Origin: Sorangium cellulosum | GTDB taxonomy: Bacteria > Myxococcota_A > Polyangia > Polyangiales > Polyangiaceae | Direction of reading: 5' to 3' | DNA: 64,000 nt | NCBI RefSeq assembly: GCF_002950945.1 | Contig: NZ_CP012673.1 | Coordinates: 8,942,501-9,006,500, forward strand | Shown: piece after piece, positions 1-9,222 of the stretch | Position numbering within the stretch: the first letter of the stretch is position 1 | Layout of the letters: each line of letters starts with the position of its first letter | Translations under genes and position numbers: made by a program | The notes under the pieces: model-generated | The model's database searches: none | Seen by the model: the letters and a program-made list of their open reading frames with translations, nothing else | Told to the model about the DNA's origin: nothing

Positions 1-355
1 CGCCGGGCAGGCTGTTCCCGTCGTCGCACGTCTCCTCGAGCTCCGGGTTCACCTCGCCGTCGCCGCACGCCGGCTCGACCGCCGCGCACTCCGGCGGAGC
101 GTCCGGCCCGTCGCACGGATCCGGGCTGCCGCCGGCGCCTCCCCCGCCCTCCTCCGGCGGGAGGAAGTCGCCCGAGCTGCTGCTCGTCACCGAGCCGCTA
201 CCCGTGCTGCCCGCGCCGCCGGCGCCGCCCGTGCCCCCCGGATCACCGCCCCCGCTGTTGCCGTTCCCGCTGCCTCCGCAGGCGAGGAACGAGCCCGCGA
301 CCAGGACGACGAACGTAGAAGAAAGCCTGTTTCTTAAGTCCATTGCTGCCACCAT
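1..355 (-). CDS. Cys-rich secreted lipoprotein (5' part, cut by window edge)
   Basis: Only the N-terminal part is present; the gene continues past the left edge. The reading frame opens MVAAMDLRNR, runs through a hydrophobic segment and reaches a lipobox (L-A-C, Cys about residue 26), so it should be exported and lipidated. A long Gly/Ser/Thr linker follows, then the motif CGDGEVNPELEETCDDGN. That motif matches the style of myxobacterial Cys-rich repeats (CGDG...E.CDDGN, DUF4215-like). An alternative ATG lies four codons downstream at 343; neither start has a strong ribosome binding site. Function unknown; a surface or adhesion role is only a guess from the family. Confidence 0.75.
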   Translation of the reverse strand, partial: MVAAMDLRNRLSSTFVVLVAGSFLACGGSGNGNSGGGDPGGTGGAGGAGSTGSGSVTSSSSGDFLPPEEGGGGAGGSPDPCDGPDAPPECAAVEPACGDGEVNPELEETCDDGNSLPG

Positions 356-903
356 CCCAACCCGTTTCAAAAGAGCGTCACCTTGTCCCGCCACTCGAAC
401 GATGCGCCTCGACCGAACCGAAGAGAAGCGCCGCTGAAGCCGGTGTCGGCAGGCGCCGCACAGGGCCCTCGCACGCGGGGCCGAACGTCGCGGCCGACCG
501 GATCTCAGGACGTCGCATGAAGTCGCCCTCGTCCACGGGGGATCGCAACCCAAAGCCCACAAGCTTGCAAGCAATTTTCAAGTCACAGCCGATTTGTGGC
601 GCCCTGCGGCGCGCGGCGGGGCCCTGAGGCACCCTGAGGCGCCGCCGGCGGAGGAATTCCACGGCCGGCGCGCGGCGGGACGGGCGGCCGGGGGGCAGGC
701 CGCCGGCGGCTTGACTTCCCGGCGCGCGGCCCCGCAGCGCCGCGGGCCACGCCGTCTGCCGCGGCTCGCGCCGTCTGCCGCGGGCCGCGCCATCTCGCTC
801 GCCGGGCGCCGCGGAAGCGCTGTACGCTGGCCGCGGGCGGGTCGGGGTCGCGCCGATGGGCACGGCGGAGCGCGGACCCTGGGCCCGATCCCACGGAGCA
901 TGC
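356..903. other. Divergent intergenic region with short direct repeats
   Basis: This 548-bp gap separates the leftward lipoprotein gene from the rightward AAA ATPase gene, so it must hold both promoters. Bases 535-600 are the least GC-rich part and the likeliest promoter zone. A 15-base word (CGCCGTCTGCCGCGG) occurs twice, at 750-764 and 769-783, with a 19-base period. I see no convincing coding frame or RNA gene. Confidence 0.5.
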
Positions 904-3900
904 ATGGTGTCGACAGGGGCCTTGGAGGGCGCGGCCCGGAAGGCGGGGGCTCCGCCTCCGCAGGCGGCCGAGACGCTGGACGGCGGTAATTACGAGGTCA
1001 TCCGGCGGCGGCTCGTCGAGCGCGCCGACGAGCTCGGGCGCCGCGCCGAGGCGCTGAACGCCCGGCGCAAGGAGGTGTTCGGCGGCTCGGACCTCGCGCT
1101 CATCGAGAACGCGCGCGTCCGGACCGAGAACAACTGCCTGCCGCGCGACATCGTGAGCATCCGGGGCAAGCTGCTCGTCGGCTACCTCGTGTTCATGGGG
1201 CTCAAGGAGGTGAACGTCGGCGACGTCTTCAGCCTCCACCGCTTCGCGAAGGCCGACGGCAGCTTCGACCTGTCGCCCGTCCCGCTCGACGACGGCGATG
1301 CGTTCCTCGGCGATCCCGCGTTCGTCAAGGAGTTCAAGGACCTCCACCGCTACGTCAAGGAGCCCCGGCTGCTCCAGCTCCGGCGCAGCGACACGCGCCT
1401 GCTCGCCATCTTCCAGGTCGGCGCGGCCGAGCGCGACGTCAAGGTGTTCCGCTGGAGCATCGACGCGACCGGGCGCATCCGGTACCTCGACGCCCGCGGC
1501 GAGGAGGACAACGTCCGCCCGCGGCCGCACGACTTCGCCTGGACCCAGACCACCCGCGACGACCACGTGCAGGGCAAGCACCCGCACGTGTCGATCCTCG
1601 GCGAGATCTTCGTCGAGACGGTCGGCGGGGACCTCACCGTCAAGATCGAGAACAACACGACGACGGGGCTCGGCATCTACCGCGAGCCCGTGGACGACGC
1701 GGGCCAGGCGCTCGACGACGCCGACATCCAGTACGCCCGGCTCGGGCCGCTGATCCTGCTCAAGATCAAGCCGTTCCGCGAGCCGTCGTACCGCTACCTC
1801 GTCTACAACGGCCGCACCCGGAAGGTCGTGCGCATCGACGCGATCGGCCTCGCCTGCCTGAGCCTGCCCGAGGACCAGGGGATCGTCTTCCCGAACGGCT
1901 ACTACCTCGTCACCGGCGAGACGAAGCGCTTCGAGGGCAACACCGACAGCCTCGTGTTCGAGCGGGCCATCCGCTCGCCCAACGGGGAGGACGTGCTCTA
2001 CGTCTTCCACCAGATCGTGGAGGGGCGGTACGTGCTCTTCCCGTACAACCTGATCCGCAAGGAGGTGGCGACCCCGATCCAGTGCCACGGGTACAGCCTC
2101 TTCGACGACGGCAAGATGGTGATCTTCCGGGCCGCGAGCGACGAGGCGACGCGCGTCCACCCGATGCAGATCTGGCAGACGCCGTTCATGACCGCGGAGT
2201 TCGCGGCGTCGGCGCCGACCGACGGCTCGTACCTCGCGAAGGTGGGCAACGCCGACCTCGTGCGGGGCATCTCCGAGGCCCTCAGCATGCGGCGCGCGGC
2301 GATGGACGGGGCGCCCACCCGGCAGACGTACGAGGACCTGATCAAGACCGCCGAGCGGATGACCGACGCCTTCTACTGGCTCGGCCACGCCGAGACGGGC
2401 GACCTCCTGTCGACCGTGAACGAGCTCCGGGTGGTCTCGGAGAGCATCGTCGACGAGTTCGAGAAGGTCGAGGCGATCAAGGCGCGCGCGGCGAGCGCGC
2501 TCGCCGAGACCGAGGAGGCGCAGCGGCAGCTGCTCGGCGGGGTGCGACCCGAGGACGCGGCGAGCGTCGACGCGTTCCTCAAGGCGCTGACCGCGCTGCG
2601 CCGGCAGCGGGGCCACCTGATCACGCTCCGCGAGCTCAAGTACATGGACCTCGGCCGCGTCGACGCGCTCGAGGCCGAGGTCGTGGCGCGGGCCGACGAG
2701 GTGAGCCAGGCCTGCGTGACGTTCCTGCTCGGCGAGCAGGCGTTCCGGCCGCTCGTGGACCGGCTCGCGGCGCTGATCGCCAGGATCGAGGCGGTCGCGC
2801 GGTCGCCCGAGCTCGCGCCGTTCGCGGCGGACCTCGACGCGGTGAACGAGGGGCTCTCGGTGCTCGCCGACATCGTGGCGAGCCTGAAGGTCGACGACCC
2901 CACGGCCCGGACCCGGATCCTGGAGGGGATCAGCGAGGTGTACGCGCAGCTCAACCGCGCGCGCGCCACGCTCAGCGCCCGCGGCAAGGACCTCCGGGGC
3001 GCCGAGGGCCGGGCCGAGTTCGGGGCGCAGTTCAAGGTGTTCGGCCAGAGCGTCGCGAGCGCGCTCGCCGTGTGCGACTCGCCCGAGCGCTGCGACGCCG
3101 AGCTCTCGAAGCTGCTCGTCCAGCTCGAGGAGCTCGAGGGGAAGTTCGGCGAGTTCGACGAGTTCCTCGGCGAGCTCGCGGCGAAGCGCGAGGAGGTGAA
3201 CGACGCGGTCGCGGCGCGGCGGCAGGCGCTGCTCGACGAGCGGCAGCGGCGCGTCGCGAACCTCGTCGCCGCGGCCGACCGGATCGTGCAGGGCGTCGGG
3301 CGGCGGGCGCGCTCGTTCGCGAGCGTGGACGACCTCAACGCGTACTTCGCGTCGGATCCCATGGTCGCGAAGCTGCGCGACCTCGCCGCCGACCTGCACG
3401 CGCTCGGCGACGCGGTGAAGGGGGACGAGGTCGAGGCGCGGCTCAAGGCGGCGCGGCAGGACGCGCAGCGGGCGCTGCGCGACCGCGAGGACCTGTTCGA
3501 GGGCGGCGGCGACGTCATCAAGCTCGGCCGCCACCGCTTCAACGTGAGCACGCAGGCGCTGGAGCTCACGCTCGTCCCGCACGGCGACGGGCTCGCGCTG
3601 CACCTCACCGGGACCGACTTCTTCGAGCCGATCGAGGACCCGGCGCTCGAGGGCGCGCGCGACCTCTGGGGCCAGGAGCTCGCGAGCGAGACACAGGCGG
3701 TCTACCGGGGCGAGCTCCTCGCGGGCGCGATGCTGGCGGACGCGGAGGCGGGGCGGCACGGGCTCACGGTCGACCGGCTGCGCGAGGCCTCGCTCGGCCC
3801 GGGCGGGCTGCTCGGCGCGGTGCGCGCGTACGCGGAGGGCCGGCACGACGAGGGCTACGAGCGGGGCGTGCACGACGCGGACGCGGCGCTCATCCTGGAC

Positions 3901-6240
3901 AAGCTGCTCGCGCTGCGGGCGACGGCGGGGCTGCTGCGCTTCGGCGGCGCGCCGCGGGCGCTCGCGTGCCTGTACTGGGCGGGGCTCGACGCGCGCGGCC
4001 GGGACCTCGCGCACCGGCGGGCGCGCAGCCTCGGCCGGCTCGCGGCGCAGCTCGGCGAGAGCGAGGCGCGGGCGGCGCTGGCGGCCGCGCTGTCGGAGGG
4101 CGTGGCCGCCGCCGCGGCGGCGCACCACCTCGCGCCGGCCGCGGCGGACGTGCGCGCCGCGGGGCGGTACCTCGCCCTGGAGCTCGCGGCCGAGCGGGTC
4201 CGGTTCGTGACGAGCGCCGCGGCCCTGTCGCTGCGCGACGCCCTGCTCACGCACCTCGGCCACGAGGGCGGCCGCGCGGCCTTCGAGGAGGACCTCCGGC
4301 AGCTGGAGAAGCACCCGGCCGAGCGGCTCGAGCTCGCGCTCGCGTGGCTCACGGCGTTCGCCGCGAAGGGCGGCGGGCAAGCGGTGCATGTCGGCCACGC
4401 CGGCCACCTCGGCCACCTCGCGCTCGAGGCGGCGGTCGCGATCGTCACGGAGCGGCAGATCGAGCGGGAGCCCAGCGCGGCCGTGACCGAGGCCCGCGTC
4501 GAGGGGCTGCTCGGCCAGCACCCGCGCATCAAGGAGCGCGCGCTCGCGCTGCGCCTCGACGAATTCCTGAACAGGATCGAGGACTTCCTGCACGAGCGCG
4601 CGCCGCGGTACCGCGCCTACCGGAAGCTCCGGAGCGAGATCGTCCACCGCGAACGCAAGCGGCTGCGCCTCGAGGAGTTCGCGCCGCGGGTGCTGACGTC
4701 GTTCGTGCGCAACCGGCTGATCGACGAGGTGTACCTGCCGCTCGTGGGCGCGAACCTGGCGAAGCAGCTGGGCGCGGCCGGCGCCACGAAGCGCACGGAC
4801 CTGATGGGCATGCTGCTGCTCATCTCCCCGCCGGGCTACGGCAAGACGACGCTGATGGAGTACGTCGCGAGCAAGCTCGGGCTCGTGTTCATGAAGGTGA
4901 ACGGGCCGTCGCTCGGCCACGAGGTGACGTCGCTCGACCCGGCGGAGGCGCCGAACGCGACGGCGCGGCAGGAGGTCGAGAAGATCAACCTGGCGCTCGA
5001 GATGGGCAACAACGTGATGCTCTACCTCGACGACATCCAGCACACGAACCCGGAGCTGCTCCAGAAGTTCATCTCGCTCTGCGACGGGCAGCGCCGGATC
5101 GAGGGCGTGTGGCGGGGCCGGACGAGGACGTACGACCTGCGCGGCAAGAAGTTCTGCGTGGTGATGGCGGGCAACCCGTACACGGAGTCGGGCGCGCGGT
5201 TCCAGATCCCGGACATGCTCTCGAACCGGGCCGACACCTACAACCTGGGCGACGTCCTCGACGGCAAGGAGGAGCTCTTCGCGCTGAGCTACCTCGAGAA
5301 CGCGCTCACCTCGAACCCGACGCTCGCGCCGCTCTCGGGCCGCGCGCCGGGCGACGTGCACCGGCTGATCCGCATGGCGCAGGGCGAGGCCGTGGCGCCC
5401 GCGGAGCTCGAGCACGCGTACTCGGCGGCGGAGGTCGCGGAGATCGTGGCCGTGCTCGAGCGGCTCTTCCGGGTGCAGAAGGTGCTGCTCTCGGTGAACC
5501 TCGAGTACATCCGGAGCGCGTCGCAGGACGACGCCTTCCGGACGGAGCCGCCGTTCAAGCTGCAGGGCAGCTACCGGAACATGAACAAGCTGGCCGAGAA
5601 GGTCGTCGCGGCGCACACGCCCGAGGAGATCGATCGGCTCGTCGACGACCACTACGTGAGCGAGTCGCAGACGCTGACGACGGGCGCCGAGCAGAACCTC
5701 CTCAAGCTCGCCGAGCTGCGCGGCCGGATGACGCCGGAGCAGGCGGCGCGCTGGGACGAGATCAAGAAGGGGTACCAGCGCATCAAGCGGATGGGCGGCA
5801 AGGAGGACGATCCGGTGGTGCGCGTGACGGGGACGCTCTCGATGCTGGGCGAGCAGCTCGAGGGGATCCGCGGGGCGATCGGGAAGGCGGCGGCGGCGGC
5901 GCAGGCGGGCGACGCGCGCGCGCGGGAGGTGAAGCAGTGGCTCGCGCCGGAGATGGAGCGGCTCGCGGCGGCGCTCCGCGGGGTGGCGCAGCCGAAGGTC
6001 GAGGTGACGGTGGAGACCGATCGATCCGTGTCCGAGTTCGTCGGCCACCACCTGTCGCTGGTGGAGCGGCTCGTGGCGCCGCTCGCGAAGGCGACGACGC
6101 AGAGCGCGTTCGGCATCCGGGCGATCGAGGCGCAGATCTCGGAGCTCGGGCAGGCGCTCAGGTCGCTCGACGAGCGGGTCCGCGGCGGGGCGCGGCCGGG
6201 TGGGAGCAACGGAGGAGGCGTCGATCGGGGCGACGGCTGA
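904..6240 (+). CDS. Large DUF3686-type AAA ATPase ('DNA repair ATPase')
   Basis: A protein of about 1,778 residues. The N-terminal third (roughly residues 30-430) has the layout of the DUF3686 family that databases label DNA repair ATPase. A long charged helical region with many Glu/Ala/Arg heptad-like stretches follows. The C-terminal part carries an AAA core: Walker A S-P-P-G-Y-G-K-T-T near residue 1310 and Walker B-like V-M-L-Y-L-D-D near 1373. Start at 904 is chosen because GGAG sits five bases upstream (895-898); a longer frame opens at 856 without one. The repair role is a family label, not shown by the sequence. It stands alone on its strand, followed 247 bases later by the FIST gene. 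Confidence 0.85.
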   Translation: MVSTGALEGAARKAGAPPPQAAETLDGGNYEVIRRRLVERADELGRRAEALNARRKEVFGGSDLALIENARVRTENNCLPRDIVSIRGKLLVGYLVFMGLKEVNVGDVFSLHRFAKADGSFDLSPVPLDDGDAFLGDPAFVKEFKDLHRYVKEPRLLQLRRSDTRLLAIFQVGAAERDVKVFRWSIDATGRIRYLDARGEEDNVRPRPHDFAWTQTTRDDHVQGKHPHVSILGEIFVETVGGDLTVKIENNTTTGLGIYREPVDDAGQALDDADIQYARLGPLILLKIKPFREPSYRYLVYNGRTRKVVRIDAIGLACLSLPEDQGIVFPNGYYLVTGETKRFEGNTDSLVFERAIRSPNGEDVLYVFHQIVEGRYVLFPYNLIRKEVATPIQCHGYSLFDDGKMVIFRAASDEATRVHPMQIWQTPFMTAEFAASAPTDGSYLAKVGNADLVRGISEALSMRRAAMDGAPTRQTYEDLIKTAERMTDAFYWLGHAETGDLLSTVNELRVVSESIVDEFEKVEAIKARAASALAETEEAQRQLLGGVRPEDAASVDAFLKALTALRRQRGHLITLRELKYMDLGRVDALEAEVVARADEVSQACVTFLLGEQAFRPLVDRLAALIARIEAVARSPELAPFAADLDAVNEGLSVLADIVASLKVDDPTARTRILEGISEVYAQLNRARATLSARGKDLRGAEGRAEFGAQFKVFGQSVASALAVCDSPERCDAELSKLLVQLEELEGKFGEFDEFLGELAAKREEVNDAVAARRQALLDERQRRVANLVAAADRIVQGVGRRARSFASVDDLNAYFASDPMVAKLRDLAADLHALGDAVKGDEVEARLKAARQDAQRALRDREDLFEGGGDVIKLGRHRFNVSTQALELTLVPHGDGLALHLTGTDFFEPIEDPALEGARDLWGQELASETQAVYRGELLAGAMLADAEAGRHGLTVDRLREASLGPGGLLGAVRAYAEGRHDEGYERGVHDADAALILDKLLALRATAGLLRFGGAPRALACLYWAGLDARGRDLAHRRARSLGRLAAQLGESEARAALAAALSEGVAAAAAAHHLAPAAADVRAAGRYLALELAAERVRFVTSAAALSLRDALLTHLGHEGGRAAFEEDLRQLEKHPAERLELALAWLTAFAAKGGGQAVHVGHAGHLGHLALEAAVAIVTERQIEREPSAAVTEARVEGLLGQHPRIKERALALRLDEFLNRIEDFLHERAPRYRAYRKLRSEIVHRERKRLRLEEFAPRVLTSFVRNRLIDEVYLPLVGANLAKQLGAAGATKRTDLMGMLLLISPPGYGKTTLMEYVASKLGLVFMKVNGPSLGHEVTSLDPAEAPNATARQEVEKINLALEMGNNVMLYLDDIQHTNPELLQKFISLCDGQRRIEGVWRGRTRTYDLRGKKFCVVMAGNPYTESGARFQIPDMLSNRADTYNLGDVLDGKEELFALSYLENALTSNPTLAPLSGRAPGDVHRLIRMAQGEAVAPAELEHAYSAAEVAEIVAVLERLFRVQKVLLSVNLEYIRSASQDDAFRTEPPFKLQGSYRNMNKLAEKVVAAHTPEEIDRLVDDHYVSESQTLTTGAEQNLLKLAELRGRMTPEQAARWDEIKKGYQRIKRMGGKEDDPVVRVTGTLSMLGEQLEGIRGAIGKAAAAAQAGDARAREVKQWLAPEMERLAAALRGVAQPKVEVTVETDRSVSEFVGHHLSLVERLVAPLAKATTQSAFGIRAIEAQISELGQALRSLDERVRGGARPGGSNGGGVDRGDG

Positions 6241-6487
6241 GCTCGTGCGTGAACCCGGATCTGCGCCGGCGCGGAGGTGCGCGCGCCGGCGACGGCATGA
6301 GGAGCGCGGGGACAGACCGCGGCGCGCGCCGCACATCGGCGAGCGGCCGTGCGGGGCCGGAGCGATAGAGGGGGGGTAGAGCGGCGTCCCTCGCGCGTGG
6401 TATCAACGTGCCCGCGGCGCACAGCCAGCGGATAGCCTGGACTCGAAGCCTCGCGCTCCGGCGCTGGGCAGGCAGGAGCTTCGGCGC

Positions 6488-7696
6488 ATGAAGATGATGA
6501 CCCTCGGACCCTTTGAAGGGAACGCGTGGCTCCTGGGCCGGAAGGTCGAGCGCACGGTCGCGGAGTGGAAGGAGCCCGCGCGCCTCGCGATCGTGGCCTT
6601 GCCCAACGGGGCGCGTCACGAGGAGTACCTCGCGGCGGTCGAGGACGCGACGGGCGTGCCCGTGGTCGGGGCGACGACGGGCGGGGCGTCGTTCACGGAG
6701 CGCGGCTTCACGAAGACCGGGGTGTCGTGCGCGATCCTCGGCGGGGCGAACGTCGAGGTGGGGTGCGCGGCGGCGCGCGAGCTGCGCGCGGATCACGGCA
6801 AGAGCGTGCGCGCGGCGCTCTCGGAGATCGACGAGGCCACCTCGAGCGGCGGCCCGCGGAGCGGCGCGCCGAACTCGATCCTGGTGCTGGCGGACGCGTT
6901 CGCGTGCGACGGCGACGAGCTGGTCGCCGCGCTCCGGCAGAGCGTGCCGCCGCACACGCGGGTGTTCGGAGGCACGGCGGGCGACGGCTGGACGTTCGAG
7001 GGGGCGCGGGTGTTCCTGGGCCGCAAGGCGCTCACGGACGCGGCGATCATCGTGCGCCTCAGCCACCGTAACCGGGTGAACATCGACGTGCAGCACGGGT
7101 TCCGCGCCGCCGAGGGCGGGCGGGATTTCACGATCACGGACATCGAGCGGAACGTGCTGAAGACGCTCGACGGGCAGCCGGCGGCGCGGGTGTACGAGGA
7201 GGAGCTCTCGCGGCTCGGGTTCCGGTCGAGCGGCGAGGGGCTGCTCCAGACGATGGCGAAGCACGCGCTCGGCGCGAAGACGCCGTTCGGCGAGGCGCTG
7301 AAGATCCGGTCGCCGCTCGCGATCCGCGGCGACGGCGCGGTGGTGCTGACCGGCGGCCTCGCGCGGGGGCAGGTCGTCCGGGTGGTGAACGCGGCGAGCG
7401 ACTCGCTGCTGCAGGCGGCGAAGAGCCTGGCCACGAAGGTGCTCGGCCCGCTCCCGGCGGTGTCCGGCTCGCTCGTGTTCGACTGCGCATCGCGGCTCCG
7501 CCTGCTCGGCGACCGCTACCGCGAGGAGGTGCGCGCGCTCCAGTCGCCGAACAGCCCGTCGCACCCGACGTTCGGGATGGCCTGTTACGGGCAGATCGCG
7601 AAGTTCGGCGGGAGCGTGGAGGGGTTCCACAACACGAGCGCCGTCATGGTGGCGTGGGGCGAGTCGGACCTGGGCACGGGGCCGGCGAGCGGATGA
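6488..7696 (+). CDS. FIST domain signal protein
   Basis: This 402-residue cytoplasmic protein (no signal peptide) contains both halves of the FIST fold. FIST_N, roughly residues 25-200, has the V-V-G-A-T-T-G-G turn near residue 58 and the V-F-G-G-T-A-G-D-G segment near 160. FIST_C fills the C-terminal half (T-G-G-L near 288, A-C-Y-G near 363). FIST domains are predicted small-ligand sensors, often near chemotaxis or cyclic-di-GMP proteins; no such partner is fused here. AGGAG lies about nine bases before the ATG. The stop codon overlaps the next gene by four bases (ATGA), so the two are probably translated together. Confidence 0.85.
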   Translation: MKMMTLGPFEGNAWLLGRKVERTVAEWKEPARLAIVALPNGARHEEYLAAVEDATGVPVVGATTGGASFTERGFTKTGVSCAILGGANVEVGCAAARELRADHGKSVRAALSEIDEATSSGGPRSGAPNSILVLADAFACDGDELVAALRQSVPPHTRVFGGTAGDGWTFEGARVFLGRKALTDAAIIVRLSHRNRVNIDVQHGFRAAEGGRDFTITDIERNVLKTLDGQPAARVYEEELSRLGFRSSGEGLLQTMAKHALGAKTPFGEALKIRSPLAIRGDGAVVLTGGLARGQVVRVVNAASDSLLQAAKSLATKVLGPLPAVSGSLVFDCASRLRLLGDRYREEVRALQSPNSPSHPTFGMACYGQIAKFGGSVEGFHNTSAVMVAWGESDLGTGPASG

Positions 7697-8544
7697 GGCG
7701 GAGGCGCGGCGCGGCGGCCGCAGGGATTTGGTTCGGCGCGGGGCTCTGCGCCCTGTGGCTCGCGGGGCCGGCCGCGGGGTGCGGCGGGAACGTCGCCGTG
7801 GACAGGCCGCCCGCGGAGGAGGAGCCTGCGGAGGAGGTGCCCGCCGGGGAGGCGTGCGCGGGGACGAGCGACCGGGTCGATATTCGCTTGCAGCTTCCCG
7901 ACGGTACGGTGCACGGCTGCATGCCCGAGACCGGGGCCTCGCTGGACCCGGGGATCACCCAGTTCGTGCGGAGGGGCACGGTCGCCGTCCATCAGGACGA
8001 TCTCTTCTTCATCGACGAGTGCCCGCCGAGCATGGCAGACGCCTGCGTGGCGTCGGCCACCGTGCTCCGCGTGAGCGGGCCGGGGCTCGCCCCGAGGTTA
8101 CCCCTCGGCACGATCGTCGATGTCGCGCTGCGCGTCGATTCGGACGAAGAGGGCTGCGGCGCGCAGCTCATGATCACGAACGTGCCGGAGTGGGAGGGCA
8201 GGAAGAGCGCCGGAGGGACGGCGCCGACGCTGCTCCTCGCCGCGGCGGACGGCCTCATCAACGAGCTCTCCGGTTCGCCGTTCGCGGTGGCGGTGAGCCC
8301 GGAATGCATGATCGATCCCGAGGATCCCGCCCGAGGGTCGGTGTTCGCTCTCCAGTTCTTCGACGTGGCGAACCCTGCCGACCAGGGCATCAAGGTCAGG
8401 CAGGGGGAATGGGCGGAGTGGCGGCCGGGGTCGAGCACGATCGAGCCGACGTGGAGGATACGGAACGTGCGCTCCTTCATAGGCGAGCCGTCGCAGTTCG
8501 GTCGGAGCTGGGCTTACTGGGTGGAGCCTGCGCTGGACGACTGA
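7693..8544 (+). CDS. Hypothetical lipoprotein coupled to the FIST gene
   Basis: A protein of 283 residues, starting inside the stop codon of the FIST gene (ATGA overlap). It opens with M-R-R-R-R, a hydrophobic core and a lipobox ending at Cys30 (A-A-G-C), then an acidic Pro/Glu linker. The remainder has four spaced cysteines and beta-rich character. I recognise no domain. The tight overlap suggests a link between an extracytoplasmic lipoprotein and the cytoplasmic FIST sensor, but that is inference from adjacency only. Confidence 0.75.
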   Translation: MRRRRGAAAAGIWFGAGLCALWLAGPAAGCGGNVAVDRPPAEEEPAEEVPAGEACAGTSDRVDIRLQLPDGTVHGCMPETGASLDPGITQFVRRGTVAVHQDDLFFIDECPPSMADACVASATVLRVSGPGLAPRLPLGTIVDVALRVDSDEEGCGAQLMITNVPEWEGRKSAGGTAPTLLLAAADGLINELSGSPFAVAVSPECMIDPEDPARGSVFALQFFDVANPADQGIKVRQGEWAEWRPGSSTIEPTWRIRNVRSFIGEPSQFGRSWAYWVEPALDD

Positions 8545-8609
8545 GCGCCGAGGCCCCTGCGGGGAGGGCTATCTCTCCCGCGTCGTGCAGTATCGTGCCG
8601 GGGGTGCGG

Positions 8610-9176
8610 TCACGCCGCCGCGCCGGCGGCGTCGCGGCGGAGGAGCCCGTACACCGCGGTGTCCGTGAACTTCCCTTCGTAATACCAGTTCTCGCGGAGC
8701 AGCCCGTCGCGCGCGAAGCCGAGCCGCTCCAGGAGGCGCGCGGAGGCGCGGTTCTCGGGATCGAGCTGCGCCTCGACGCGGTGGAGGTCCATCGACGCGA
8801 AGCCGAAGGACACGACGGCTCTCACCGCCTCGCTCATGATTCCCTGGTTCCAGAACGCGGGCAGGAGGTCATACCCGACCTCCGCCCATCGATGGGGCTT
8901 GTTCCAGCGCCAGAACCCCACGCTCCCGATGATCTCCCCGCCGTCGCGGAGCGTGACCCCCCAGCGGATCGAGGTGTTCTCGCGGACGCCCTTCTCGATC
9001 TCGGCGACGCGCCGCTCCGAGTCGGCGAGCGCGCCGTCGCCCGGCCGGCCGAAGTAACGCGTCACCTCCGGGTCGGACTGGATGCGGAAGATGCTCTCCG
9101 CGTCGCCCGACGTGATCGCCCGGAGGCGCAGGCGCTGTGTTTCGAGCACGGGGAAGGGATCGAAGGAGACCGCCAT
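8610..9176 (-). CDS. RimJ/RimL-type GNAT N-acetyltransferase
   Basis: At 188 residues it is full length for a one-domain GNAT. The order is typical of the RimJ/RimL group: L-E-T-Q-R-L-R-L-R near residue 11, W-G-V-T and I-I-G-S-V-G-F in the central strands, then the acetyl-CoA loop region F-W-N-Q-G-I-M-S-E-A near residue 115. It ends with R-L-L-E-R-L-G-F and W-Y-Y-E-G-K-F. It should transfer acetyl from acetyl-CoA to an amine, perhaps a protein N-terminus; the substrate cannot be read from sequence. Convergent with the preceding lipoprotein (65-base gap), 46 bases downstream of the MscS gene on the same strand. Confidence 0.85.
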   Translation of the reverse strand: MAVSFDPFPVLETQRLRLRAITSGDAESIFRIQSDPEVTRYFGRPGDGALADSERRVAEIEKGVRENTSIRWGVTLRDGGEIIGSVGFWRWNKPHRWAEVGYDLLPAFWNQGIMSEAVRAVVSFGFASMDLHRVEAQLDPENRASARLLERLGFARDGLLRENWYYEGKFTDTAVYGLLRRDAAGAAA

Positions 9177-9222
9177 CGCCCCGGGATGGGATGGCGAACG
9201 CCGGGCGTCAAGCGCGCGGCGC

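Noticed and set aside
583..6336. Very long open frame on the minus strand opposite the AAA ATPase gene
   Set aside because: Arg/Leu/Glu-rich composition with no domains; it is the high-GC shadow of the real plus-strand gene.
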